Shown: positions 7,914 through 15,570, counted from the first letter of the stretch. The stretch: 15,624 bases of DNA from an uncultured Bacteroides sp. (GCA_902472795.1 CABROZ010000052.1:1-15624); one strand, 5' to 3'. The notes: generated from the letters alone by a model not told the origin. Translations and numbers: made by a program.

Positions 7914-8885
7914 TTAAAACAATACGCTTAATCCTACTGCATATGTATTCTTGAACGGGCTTTCATTCTTGGCCAGTAAATAGCTGAAATCCATTTGGAT
8001 GTGCGATAAAAGACGGATACCGGCTCCGACTGTGGCATAACTGTTCAGGTTGCTGTACAGGTTAGTGTATGAATAACCACAGCGGACGAACAGAAAGCTG
8101 TTGTAGCTATATTCTGCTCCGGCTGATGCTCTCAGGGCTTGCTCGTCCAGACAGCGGTAGCCAATTTCGCCTCCTACGTTCACCTGATGCTTTTCAGCAA
8201 CCGGTTTGTTCCACAGAATGCCTGCAGCTATTATGCCGGGTAACTTGTAGTCTCCTTCGTCAGAGACAACTCCTCCCCATCCGGTAGCTTTTAGTGCGAC
8301 GTCCAGAAAGGAGGCATCCGCATCGAGTTGAAGGCGATAGGTCGTACTTAAGTCAATACCTATGGCATTGGCAGATCCATCGTATCCCGGATTCCAGTGG
8401 GCATAGTTGACAACGGCGGAAATACCCCATGAAGAAGACAGGCGGCGTGCATAGCCGGCATGGACAGACATGTACTGGGGTTTTAGCCGGTCACCGGTAA
8501 TGTTGCCTTCGTTGTCGGTGGGATACAGATTGTTCCCCCCTGGAGCATAGTAGCCAATGCCCAACAAAAGTTTGTTATCTGCATCCAGCGAATAGTAGGC
8601 TGCAGCATTGATGAGCAGGTTGTTCCGTTCCATATTGTTGGTTGAATTCTTGGCCCAGGGGCTGTACATGACTCCAGCTTCTACTTTTCGATCGGAGTAG
8701 GCAGTGGACGATGCATTTTCGTAGATGGAAAATGCGTTGGGTGCGCTGACGGCAGTGATGCCGCCCATGCCAATGCTGCGGGTACTCTTGTATAATTCAG
8801 AAGTAGAAAATATGCCTTGAGCGTTGAGCAGAGAGGTACAAAGCAGACCGCCGGCCAAGCTGATGGTATGGATAAGATTTCTCAT
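7914..8885 (-). CDS. PorV/PorQ-like outer-membrane beta-barrel protein
   Basis: This 323-residue protein has a Sec signal peptide (about 1-22, cleavage near LLNA|QG). The mature part is an outer-membrane barrel with the N-terminal block TRSIGMGGITAVSAPNAFSIYENAS, the type of sequence that opens PorV/PorQ and related FadL-like barrels. Alternating hydrophobic-aromatic strands follow throughout, and the chain ends in a strand with terminal Phe (GLSVLF), as expected for BAM-inserted proteins. In type IX secretion PorV carries cargo by binding its C-terminal domain; whether this relative does the same is not known. The start lies only 12 bp after the stop of the S8 protease, itself a carrier of a T9SS-type tail, so a cargo-shuttle partnership is plausible. 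It could also be an unrelated small-molecule porin. Confidence 0.8.
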   Translation of the reverse strand: MRNLIHTISLAGGLLCTSLLNAQGIFSTSELYKSTRSIGMGGITAVSAPNAFSIYENASSTAYSDRKVEAGVMYSPWAKNSTNNMERNNLLINAAAYYSLDADNKLLLGIGYYAPGGNNLYPTDNEGNITGDRLKPQYMSVHAGYARRLSSSWGISAVVNYAHWNPGYDGSANAIGIDLSTTYRLQLDADASFLDVALKATGWGGVVSDEGDYKLPGIIAAGILWNKPVAEKHQVNVGGEIGYRCLDEQALRASAGAEYSYNSFLFVRCGYSYTNLYSNLNSYATVGAGIRLLSHIQMDFSYLLAKNESPFKNTYAVGLSVLF

Positions 8886-8897
8886 GTTCTGATGATT

Positions 8898-11810
8898 TTA
8901 TTTCTTAATGAAGTTGCCTTTATAAAGGTTTCCTTGATGTTTGATTTCAATAATATAGCTACCCGCATTCAGGGAAGACACGTTCAGGCTTGTGGCTTTG
9001 TCGGTCGCAAACTCTGTTTGAGTTTCCCAAACGAGGGAACCTGTTGCGCTGAATATCCTGATTTGAGCACTTCCTGTGACGTTGGCATTGATGCGTATGT
9101 TCAGTATGTCACTTACGGGATTAGGATAGAGTGTGAGCGCAGTTGCTGGGTCGATTGGTCCGACTGTAACCTTGAACGAGGTTTCTACAGATTCGCCGGC
9201 GATATCTTTGGCCTGCACATTGACGGTGGACTGTCCGTTTTGTTTGGATTTCAGTGTCAGTATTCCGTCTTTGATTGTGGCAGTGGCTGCAACTCCACTG
9301 GTGGTGCATAGGTATTGCAGGGGCTCTTCGTTGGCGTCAGTGAAGTAACTGTCGAGGTTCACTGTAGCTGTTTGTCCCGAACTTGGTATGGTGACATCGG
9401 GCTGTTTGCTGTTGAGTACGGGAGCTACATTGGCCACTACCGTGAACGGTATCTTAAGTTCTGTCTGTGCTCCACGTTGGTCGGTTGCCACAAGCGATAT
9501 GACGGAACTTCCTACATAGCCTTTCGAACGGTCATAGGTCAGTGTCACTCTTGTTCCCTGACGTTTTAAGCTCCAGGTACCGGTAGCGTCGTTCAGGGCT
9601 ACTTCCCACTCCTCGTCATCTTCATCTGTCACGTTGAACGTAAGAGTGTAGTCCTGCCAGTATTGTATCTTTATTTCGGCTGGCAGACTCGTTTCGGGGG
9701 TGATGACGGGCGGAATATTAGGTTCGGGTAGGGTAGCGAATGTACCTCCATTGGTGATGGAAGACACTTGGCGCCATTTGTCTATACCTATGATACCTAC
9801 ATAATAATCCAGATCGGAAGGTACGGGGAAGGTGGTCCACGTCACTTCATCTCCAACTTTAAGACCTGTTGTATTAATTAGGCTGGGACCTAAATATTCC
9901 ACGTCAGCTATATCGCCTCGGTTGTTATACTCGATTGGCTTTAATCCTATATAGGCTTTGTACAGAGGAAGCGGATTTCCTTCGCAGTCGGCAGTTACTT
10001 TCCATTTCAAAGTCAGTGTAGTGGAAGTAGCTTCTACCAGTTGTATTTCGCCTACGGCTTCAGGAGCAGTATGGGTGGGTGGTACGCCTCCTGTCAGAAT
10101 GTCCACATTGTCCAGTGCTTTCGAAGCATCTATCAGGCCTACGCCCATAAGGCTTTTATAGTCGGCCATGTCAAGGCGAAATACGTACCCTGTCAGGCTG
10201 CTGTTGTCCGATTTTGTACCGTTGAAGTATTCGTCAATCGGATTGGTAGCTTCCAGTATGATGTCTTTCAATTCAGTGGCAGTAAGAATGCGTCCTTGCT
10301 GATAGGCGTATGATGCAGCCAGTGCAGCTACTCCTGATACGTGAGGACAGGCCATGGAGGTACCCGACATGAAGGCTAATACATAGTCTTCGGCAGATTC
10401 TCCAATGCAGGTGCTGATGATGCCGCTGTAGCCCCGGTCGTCAGGCATGAAGGTCATGTCGCCTCCGGGGGCAGACAGTTTCACCCAGTTGCCATGTCCG
10501 GTGCTGTATGAGGGATTGTAGTCGGCAGCGATGTTGGCTACACTGATAAAATCGGGATAGGCTGCAGGCCAGAATGGATTTTTTCCGTAGATGTGTCCAT
10601 AGTTGCCGGCTGCAAAGACAACCAGTCCTCCGTCCAATGGTCCGGTTACGTTGCCTTTTTCATCTTTTCCTGCATAGTCGATGAAGTATTGATACGCTTC
10701 GCGTTCAGCCGAGATGCTTTCGTTAGTATCGCTCAACCAATCTACGTATCCACTATAACCCCAGCTGTTCTGGCAAATGACGGCACCGTTGTCCGTAGCA
10801 TACTTCACGGCTTCGGATACGGCAAAGGGATTGCTTGAATAGCTGGATGAGATGCAGCAGGTCATGATACGTACTCCTTCGCCTTTATCACCTCCTCCGG
10901 CTATGCCGGCAACACCCATGTTGTTGTTGCGAACGGCAGCGATGGTGCCGGCTACATGAGTGCCGTGAGAACCGACCGGTATGTCAGGGTCGTCACTTGT
11001 GAAGTTCATTCCGTGTATATCGTCTATGTAGCCGTTTCCGTCATCATCAACGCCCGGCTCTCCGTTCAATTCGGCTTCGTTGATCCACATGTTTGCGGCC
11101 AGATCGGGGTGTTTGGCCTGTACTCCTTCGTCGAGGACGGCTACGATCACGTGAGGATCGCCGGTACAACGTTTCCATGCATCGGCAATATTGATGTCGG
11201 CACCGGCTTTTGCACCTTCTACCAACGTGCCATCGTTGCGGAGTGACCATTGCAGGTCAATATATGTGTCGTTGGCTATTGGGGTTTCGCTGTTATCGGT
11301 GCGGGTTACCGGTTTTGCATTCTCGCGCAGGATGACTTTCTTATCTCCGTCGTTTACGACGAGTGGAAGTGCGAACTGTACGACAGACAGTTCTGTGATG
11401 TTCTTCAATTTATTCTCAATATCTTTGGGAGAGATGGAAGAGTCGAACGTGATCTTGTACCAGCGGTGCAAACCTGCGCGTCGGGTACGTTCTTCAAATT
11501 TGGTTACGGGGAAAAGGCGTTCGATGCCTGTACCTCCTACTTCATCCAAAAAATTATCAAAGCGACTGATGCCTGACCGTGTGGCTACACACATGCCCGG
11601 ATTGGCATTCAGGGTATTTTCTACTTCGTCGATGGCGTCGTCCTGGAATTTTACGAGAATGACGTTGGACAGTGCTTCGGGTGAGGAGTTGATTATTCCC
11701 GGTCCTTCTTTCTGTGCGGACGAGGTTGAGAGGACGGATATGGAATTATCGTCCACACAGGCTGTCAGAAGAAAGAGACAGCAGGCTGTGGTTGCTACTT
11801 TAAGATTCAT
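8898..11810 (-). CDS. Surface S8 (subtilisin-like) protease with lipobox and T9SS-type C-terminal domain
   Basis: This is a 970-residue serine protease. A lipoprotein signal ends in LLTAC (Cys18), followed by VDD, an acidic stretch like the Bacteroidota surface-export signal. Residues about 45-150 look like an N-terminal prodomain (NVILVKF ... VVQFALPLVV). The S8 catalytic domain spans about 180-570 with Asp227 (VAVLDEG), His282 (GSHGTHVAGT), oxyanion Asn403 (AAGNYG) and Ser485 (SGTSMACPHVSG), so all catalytic residues are present. A fibronectin III-like domain (about 580-692) and two Ig/cadherin-like domains (about 697-793 and 795-884) follow. The tail (about 890-970) is a type A T9SS sorting domain: LYPNPVSDILNI ... 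LNAGSYIIEIKHQG. Having both a lipobox and a T9SS tail is unusual. It sits between a BACON lipoprotein and a PorV-like barrel. The substrate is unknown. Confidence 0.93.
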   Translation of the reverse strand: MNLKVATTACCLFLLTACVDDNSISVLSTSSAQKEGPGIINSSPEALSNVILVKFQDDAIDEVENTLNANPGMCVATRSGISRFDNFLDEVGGTGIERLFPVTKFEERTRRAGLHRWYKITFDSSISPKDIENKLKNITELSVVQFALPLVVNDGDKKVILRENAKPVTRTDNSETPIANDTYIDLQWSLRNDGTLVEGAKAGADINIADAWKRCTGDPHVIVAVLDEGVQAKHPDLAANMWINEAELNGEPGVDDDGNGYIDDIHGMNFTSDDPDIPVGSHGTHVAGTIAAVRNNNMGVAGIAGGGDKGEGVRIMTCCISSSYSSNPFAVSEAVKYATDNGAVICQNSWGYSGYVDWLSDTNESISAEREAYQYFIDYAGKDEKGNVTGPLDGGLVVFAAGNYGHIYGKNPFWPAAYPDFISVANIAADYNPSYSTGHGNWVKLSAPGGDMTFMPDDRGYSGIISTCIGESAEDYVLAFMSGTSMACPHVSGVAALAASYAYQQGRILTATELKDIILEATNPIDEYFNGTKSDNSSLTGYVFRLDMADYKSLMGVGLIDASKALDNVDILTGGVPPTHTAPEAVGEIQLVEATSTTLTLKWKVTADCEGNPLPLYKAYIGLKPIEYNNRGDIADVEYLGPSLINTTGLKVGDEVTWTTFPVPSDLDYYVGIIGIDKWRQVSSITNGGTFATLPEPNIPPVITPETSLPAEIKIQYWQDYTLTFNVTDEDDEEWEVALNDATGTWSLKRQGTRVTLTYDRSKGYVGSSVISLVATDQRGAQTELKIPFTVVANVAPVLNSKQPDVTIPSSGQTATVNLDSYFTDANEEPLQYLCTTSGVAATATIKDGILTLKSKQNGQSTVNVQAKDIAGESVETSFKVTVGPIDPATALTLYPNPVSDILNIRINANVTGSAQIRIFSATGSLVWETQTEFATDKATSLNVSSLNAGSYIIEIKHQGNLYKGNFIKK

Positions 11811-11833
11811 ACGCTTGGTGTTTGAATATTCAT

Positions 11834-11869
11834 GCGGGCCGGTAACTGTTTTTGCAATTACCGGTCCGC
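11834..11869 (-). repeat. Intercistronic hairpin between lipoprotein and protease genes
   Basis: Arms GCGGGCCGGTAA (11834-11845) and TTACCGGTCCGC (11858-11869) are complementary at 11 of 12 positions around a 12-nt loop. It lies in the 75-bp gap between the BACON lipoprotein stop and the protease start. No T-run follows on either strand, so a full terminator is unlikely. Partial termination, or protection of the upstream message from 3' decay, would make the lipoprotein more abundant than the protease; this is inference. Confidence 0.55.
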
Positions 11870-11885
11870 AAGGACTACAATTCGC

Positions 11886-13301
11886 TTATTGTTGGGCGGT
11901 AAATGGTGTCATTTCGCCTTCGTATTCGATACTGATTTTATTTTCGTTATCGTCGAGTACATCAATAATGATAGAGTACTTATCGTCGGGCAATTGTTTC
12001 ACTGATATCGTTCCACTCTTCATGGGTGCAAACTTAACGCCGTCTTCTGTGTTTTGTTCCCAATAACTGCCGCTGTTGCCCATGAAGGCGTCGTATGTTC
12101 CTTCCAAGGCTGTGAATGGATCAGCTGTCACGAATTGACTGGGGGCTATTTGATAGTCGCCTTCCGGCAGTTTGTCGCTTCCTTCATTGCTGGGTGCGAA
12201 CAGGCGGAACGGTACTCGGTGGCCATAGCCCTGCAGTTGTCCGTTGGGGAGTACTTCTACGTTTTTGTCTATCAATTCGAGGTCCCAGGCAGTGATTCCT
12301 TCGCAGAAGGTGAAGATGTTGGTCATCAGCATAGTCCCGAATGTGCCTTTATCGAGGATAAGGTCATCGGTCAGGTCGGTGTAATAAGGAGGTGTACCCA
12401 GATTGCTCATTTTCAATTCGCCACTGAATTCATATACCAGCAGTGTACCATCTTTCTGTGTGACTTCGATATATAATTCGTAGTTGGATTCTCCATTGTA
12501 TTTCACTTCAACTTTACCACCGGTAATTTCGGTGTATTTGGTTGTGGTCATCCCATCTTCTACGACGTGATCTTCAAGACGTGAGCCTTCCGGCCAGGGA
12601 TTGCCCAGCAGGTATTCTCCGATACCCATTGTCATCGGTTGCAGTTCGGTTAGGCTGCTTGCCGTATAGGTACCCGGGGTAATGGCAGGATTAAAGAAGT
12701 CGTCCGAATGTTCGGTGAACAGTTCCAGGTTGATGGACCGTCCCTGTGAGAGTCTGCCAGACCAGTATCCACCCTTCCCGAAGGGGTTCCATTCAAACTC
12801 CAAGTCGCTGCATTCTTCTGTGTACAGCTGTATATTGAACCAGTCGCATCCGTTTGTCGAATATAGGAAATTGGGGGTGTAATAAGTAATCAGTCCTTCG
12901 GCTTTCAGCTTGATGGCTTCCGGTTTGGGCTCTTCTCCGGCTTCCTGCTTTACTTCAATGTAGATGTCGTCCACATTGCTTTCGGAATTGGTCGGGGTGA
13001 TGATGATGCGACTGTTGCGTTCGGCGGTCTGGTTGTTGTCTGCCACCGTGACGGTCACCTGCTGCTCATCGAATTCTACGGTTAACCAGTTGGCGGACAT
13101 GTCCTCTTTCGTGGCCGACCATGTTACATTTTCACTTTCCACCGTGATAGTCTTAGCTTCATTCCCTGTAGCGGCAAAGGCCAGAGAGGTGGGGTTTGCT
13201 TTTAACGAGTATGTCAGCGACGGTTGATCATCCTCGTTGCTGCATGCTGTAAAAATCATGGCTACGAGAGCCATGGTCAGAAATAATACATTCTTTTTCA
13301 T
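11886..13301 (-). CDS. BACON-domain surface lipoprotein with internal duplication
   Basis: This 471-residue lipoprotein has a signal peptide ending in IFTAC (Cys20), followed by SNEDD. That acidic run resembles the lipoprotein export signal that sends Bacteroidota lipoproteins to the cell surface. Residues about 30-120 are a BACON domain (LKANPTSLAFAATGNEAKTITVES ... WLTVEFDEQQVTVTV ... ITPTN ... IEVKQEAG), an Ig-like fold often linked to carbohydrate or mucin binding. The rest appears to hold two copies of one beta-rich module, about 131-297 and 330-466. The clearest match is between 261-295 and 429-463. No catalytic motif is recognised. It is the first gene after the TPR-AraC regulator and precedes the protease, so it may bind the substrate or cell-surface target on which the protease acts; that link is inferred only from position. 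Confidence 0.85.
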   Translation of the reverse strand: MKKNVLFLTMALVAMIFTACSNEDDQPSLTYSLKANPTSLAFAATGNEAKTITVESENVTWSATKEDMSANWLTVEFDEQQVTVTVADNNQTAERNSRIIITPTNSESNVDDIYIEVKQEAGEEPKPEAIKLKAEGLITYYTPNFLYSTNGCDWFNIQLYTEECSDLEFEWNPFGKGGYWSGRLSQGRSINLELFTEHSDDFFNPAITPGTYTASSLTELQPMTMGIGEYLLGNPWPEGSRLEDHVVEDGMTTTKYTEITGGKVEVKYNGESNYELYIEVTQKDGTLLVYEFSGELKMSNLGTPPYYTDLTDDLILDKGTFGTMLMTNIFTFCEGITAWDLELIDKNVEVLPNGQLQGYGHRVPFRLFAPSNEGSDKLPEGDYQIAPSQFVTADPFTALEGTYDAFMGNSGSYWEQNTEDGVKFAPMKSGTISVKQLPDDKYSIIIDVLDDNENKISIEYEGEMTPFTAQQ

Positions 13302-13328
13302 GATAGTTTTATTTTTATGTTTCGGTCA

Positions 13329-13336
13329 CGAAAATA
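13329..13336 (-). promoter_or_regulatory. Weak candidate -7 element before the BACON lipoprotein gene
   Basis: On the minus strand this reads TATTTTCG, one conserved base away from TAnnTTTG, about 28 bp before the ATG. No TTTG -33 element is found at the normal spacing. It would suit an activator-dependent start in combination with the palindrome just upstream. Confidence 0.25.
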
Positions 13337-13338
13337 AT

Positions 13339-13410
13339 GACTAATCATGAACGGTGTATGGCAACCCCCTATCCATATTCTACAAATTGTAGGATATGGA
13401 TAAATTAGTC
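13339..13410. promoter_or_regulatory. Nested palindrome between regulator and lipoprotein genes, candidate operator
   Basis: The core has arms TATCCATATTCTACAA (13370-13385) and TTGTAGGATATGGATA (13387-13402), complementary at 15 of 16 positions around one base. An outer pair, GACTAAT (13339-13345) and ATTAGTC (13404-13410), encloses it. The region lies between the stop of the regulator and the start of the BACON gene. With almost no loop and no T-run on either side it resembles a protein-binding palindrome more than a terminator, and the neighbouring AraC-type regulator is the obvious candidate to bind. Termination of the regulator message cannot be excluded. Confidence 0.5.
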
Positions 13411-13420
13411 GCCACAGGTG

Positions 13421-15019
13421 CTATCCGGCTTGTTTCTGGCGTATTTCTTCGCGCCATTTTTGTGGGGTTTTACCTGTGGTGGCCTGGAATAGCTTATAGA
13501 AAGTGGTGGGCGATTTGAATCCTACATCGGCCAGGATTGCTTTCAGGGGGCTGTCGTTTTGGGTGTCGGACAGTAGTTCGATGGCTTCCTGAATGCGATA
13601 TGAATTGATGTAGTAGATGAACGACAGGCCGGTCTGCTGCTTGATGGCAGCCGAGAGGTAAGTGCGGTTGGTGTTGATGAGTTCGGCAGCCTTTTCCACA
13701 GTCAGTCCTGCTTCGCGGTAGATGTGTTCTTCTTTCATCTTTTTATCGATGTGCCTGAACAGGGTATTGGAGTTGTCCGTCTCTTGTGGTGGTGCGGAGT
13801 CCGATGGTGAGGATTTCAGCGCGGCCTGTTCTGTCTGCTTTTGTTCGGACAGCGTATCCGAGTAGAGTTTGAACAAGGTGATATAGGACGCCCGTTTTTG
13901 CAGATAGAGGATGGTGAGGAAGACGGAGACGGCTACCAGCAGGATGGCTATTGACAGGATGACGATGAACTGCTTGTTCTGCTGTGCAAGTTTTTGTTCA
14001 TTGCTGGCTATGATTTTCTCCTTGACGGCTGTCTCGTACTTGATTCTTAGTTCGGTGATTTCTTTTTTCTGTCGTTTGCGCGTTACGCTGTCTGTTTCCT
14101 GAATGTATTTGTCCATGTAGTCGATGGCTTCGGCATATCTTTTTTGCTGGCGGTAGAGTTTGTACAGGCCGGCATAGAAGTCTTTCCGGTTCCAGTGTGT
14201 GTTGGCAGAGTCGGCCAGCGACAGCCCTTTCAGGTAGAGTTTCTCGGCGAGGGTTTCATGGTGTGTGTCGCAGAGGAATTGGGCGTAGGACAGATATACC
14301 AATAGGGTAGAGGATGATACTTTATGGTCAGACTGCTCAAGGGCTTTTTCGAAGTAGTGTTGGGCTTGGTCGTCTGATCCGATTTCATGGAATATTTTGG
14401 CATAGTCGGCATAGGTGGTTGATGCGTCCATGTATCCTTTGGGCATGTTGGCAATGGCGGTTTCGATGTATTGTTTGGCTTTGGCGTTGTCCCCCAGGTA
14501 GTCGAATCGCCAGGCGCATATCTGGGCGGCGTTGAATATCAGTTTGCCGTCTTTCAGTTTCAATGCTTTGTTGTACAGCTCTTCGGCGCCTTCGTAGGCA
14601 AAGCTTTCCTGCAACATGGTGTTGAGGATTGCATAGTTTAAACCGAAAATCACGCTTTGCCTGATGTCTCCACGTTGCTCGGCTAAGTTCAGGGCTTCGG
14701 TGACATAAGTCAGTGCCTGCTGGTAGTCGATGTGGGCATAGACGTAGTACATGAGCATGGCGTTGGAGTAGGTATAGAATCCCTCGGTGTAGTACTCCGA
14801 TTTTCTTTCATCGGGTGGTATGTTGGGGATGATGGTGGTAGCTTTGCTCAGGTATTCCATTGCTTTTTCCGGCCAGTCGGTCTTGATGTAACTTTGGGCT
14901 GCTTGTGCCAGGCAGAACAGCTGCAAGGAAGGGTTCTTGCGGGTGGACGGGGCTCGCAGTATTTCGTTGGAATAGTCGATGATGCCTTGAAAGTCGGCTA
15001 CTTGCGACAGGTCGTTCAT
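13421..15019 (-). CDS. TPR-transmembrane-AraC-type transcriptional regulator, signal peptide cut off
   Basis: This 532-residue frame encodes a membrane-bound one-component regulator common in Bacteroidota. Residues about 1-310 are helical repeats of TPR type (for example YLSKATTIIPN, ALTYVTEALNLAEQRGD, QAQHYFEKALEQ, YAEAIDYMDKYI). A coiled coil follows (about 312-350), then one transmembrane helix (351-373). An AraC-type HTH domain occupies about 425-527 (LTVEKAAELINTNRTYLSAAIKQQTGLSFIYYINSYRI ... ILADVGFKSPTTFYKLFQATTGKTPQKWR). In this family the TPR part is normally periplasmic, behind a Sec signal peptide. Here the signal peptide is encoded just upstream in the same frame but is separated by a TAG codon at 15038-15040. 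Translation may restart at the ATG at 15019, giving a protein whose TPR part would probably stay in the cytoplasm. The likely target is the downstream lipoprotein-protease-barrel cluster. Confidence 0.85.
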   Translation of the reverse strand: MNDLSQVADFQGIIDYSNEILRAPSTRKNPSLQLFCLAQAAQSYIKTDWPEKAMEYLSKATTIIPNIPPDERKSEYYTEGFYTYSNAMLMYYVYAHIDYQQALTYVTEALNLAEQRGDIRQSVIFGLNYAILNTMLQESFAYEGAEELYNKALKLKDGKLIFNAAQICAWRFDYLGDNAKAKQYIETAIANMPKGYMDASTTYADYAKIFHEIGSDDQAQHYFEKALEQSDHKVSSSTLLVYLSYAQFLCDTHHETLAEKLYLKGLSLADSANTHWNRKDFYAGLYKLYRQQKRYAEAIDYMDKYIQETDSVTRKRQKKEITELRIKYETAVKEKIIASNEQKLAQQNKQFIVILSIAILLVAVSVFLTILYLQKRASYITLFKLYSDTLSEQKQTEQAALKSSPSDSAPPQETDNSNTLFRHIDKKMKEEHIYREAGLTVEKAAELINTNRTYLSAAIKQQTGLSFIYYINSYRIQEAIELLSDTQNDSPLKAILADVGFKSPTTFYKLFQATTGKTPQKWREEIRQKQAG

Positions 15020-15130
15020 GGTTTTCAGTATTTTGTCCTATGCTTGCAGCAGGGGGGAGCAGCAGAATAAAAGCATGAACAGGATGGTGCAGAAATGCGT
15101 ATGGGGTCTGCTTGCAACGTAAGTCTTCAT
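15020..15130 (-). pseudogene. Signal-peptide exon-like remnant of the regulator, with in-frame amber codon
   Basis: Reading left from the ATG at 15128-15130, thirty codons encode MKTYVASRPH, then THFCTILFMLLFCCSPLLQA: a basic start, a hydrophobic core and a signal peptidase I site. Codon 31 is TAG (15038-15040), and codons 32-37 (DKILKT) run without a break into the Met at 15019. The full frame would be 569 residues. A Gln codon (CAG) at position 31 would restore the LLQA|QD junction common in Bacteroidota, and CAG to TAG is a single transition. A sequencing error is possible. Confidence 0.75.
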
Positions 15131-15214
15131 TGCGGTTTCGGGTTTAGGGGTGAAAGATGAAGAAAGGTGTTTCTTTAGGGGGAATACTTCCCGATGTTTT
15201 TCCCGTCAGGTTTC

Positions 15215-15301
15215 TTACTTCAGGCGGATATGGCCCTGATGGAGTTGGATGACTATATTATAATAGGTATAAATGTCGGTATGTAGCAAGAATTGTTTCA
15301 T
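15215..15301 (-). CDS. Possible 28-residue small protein or leader peptide
   Basis: An ATG at 15301 opens a 28-codon frame ending in TAA at 15215-15217. The peptide begins MKQFLLHTDIYTYYN and ends HQGHIRLK; it is rich in Tyr, His and Ile, with no signal peptide or transmembrane helix. A consensus -7 element lies about 32 bp upstream and the regulator start about 85 bp downstream, so it would be the first frame on the same transcript. I do not recognise it. It may be chance, a regulatory leader peptide or a small protein. Confidence 0.3.
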   Translation of the reverse strand: MKQFLLHTDIYTYYNIVIQLHQGHIRLK

Positions 15302-15332
15302 GATTCCTATTGTTGGTGATGATTAGTTGGGG

Positions 15333-15340
15333 CAAAAATA
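15333..15340 (-). promoter_or_regulatory. Predicted -7 element of the regulator promoter
   Basis: On the minus strand this reads TATTTTTG, a full match to the Bacteroides consensus TAnnTTTG. It would give a leader of nearly 200 nt before the original regulator ATG at 15130, or about 25 nt before the small ORF. No TTTG is present at the normal -33 position. Confidence 0.4.
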
Positions 15341-15502
15341 CGGATAATATTGCTATTTTTTGGACTGGTATTGGAAAAATATGCTCTTTTTTATCAGGAA
15401 ATGGTGTCATTTGGTTTTTCAGGCCTTTGTTTGTGCAGGTGTGGTTGCTTTGCGGCGCCGGTGGGTTGGGGCAACGGGTGTTGCTGCCCGGCGGATATAA
15501 AC

Positions 15503-15534
15503 AAAGCCCACAAGTCGTTGAACTTGTGGGCTTT
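15503..15534 (-). terminator. Hairpin terminator downstream of tRNA-Asp
   Basis: Arms AAAGCCCACAAG (15503-15514) and CTTGTGGGCTTT (15523-15534) are perfectly complementary over 12 bp around an 8-nt loop. On the minus strand the hairpin is followed by a T-rich stretch (GGGCTTTGTTTATAT). It lies about 37 nt beyond the tRNA 3' end, fitting an intrinsic terminator for the tRNA transcript. Confidence 0.8.
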
Positions 15535-15570
15535 ATCGCTTTCGGATTCTTTGTTTATTGCGAACCGAAG

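Larger units (their letters stand above)
15131..15502. other. Long leader or intergenic region upstream of the regulator
   Basis: This roughly 370-bp stretch contains a possible small ORF (15215-15301, minus) and a consensus -7 element (15333-15340, minus). From about 15345 to 15500 no gene or strong structure is seen. A short inverted repeat GGGAA/TTCCC (about 15179-15193) is weak. Confidence 0.5.

Noticed and set aside
11191..12066. 291-residue open frame on the plus strand across the protease and lipoprotein genes
   Set aside because: It is antisense to two well-supported genes and the hairpin between them, with no recognisable domain; it mirrors the codon bias of the opposite strand.
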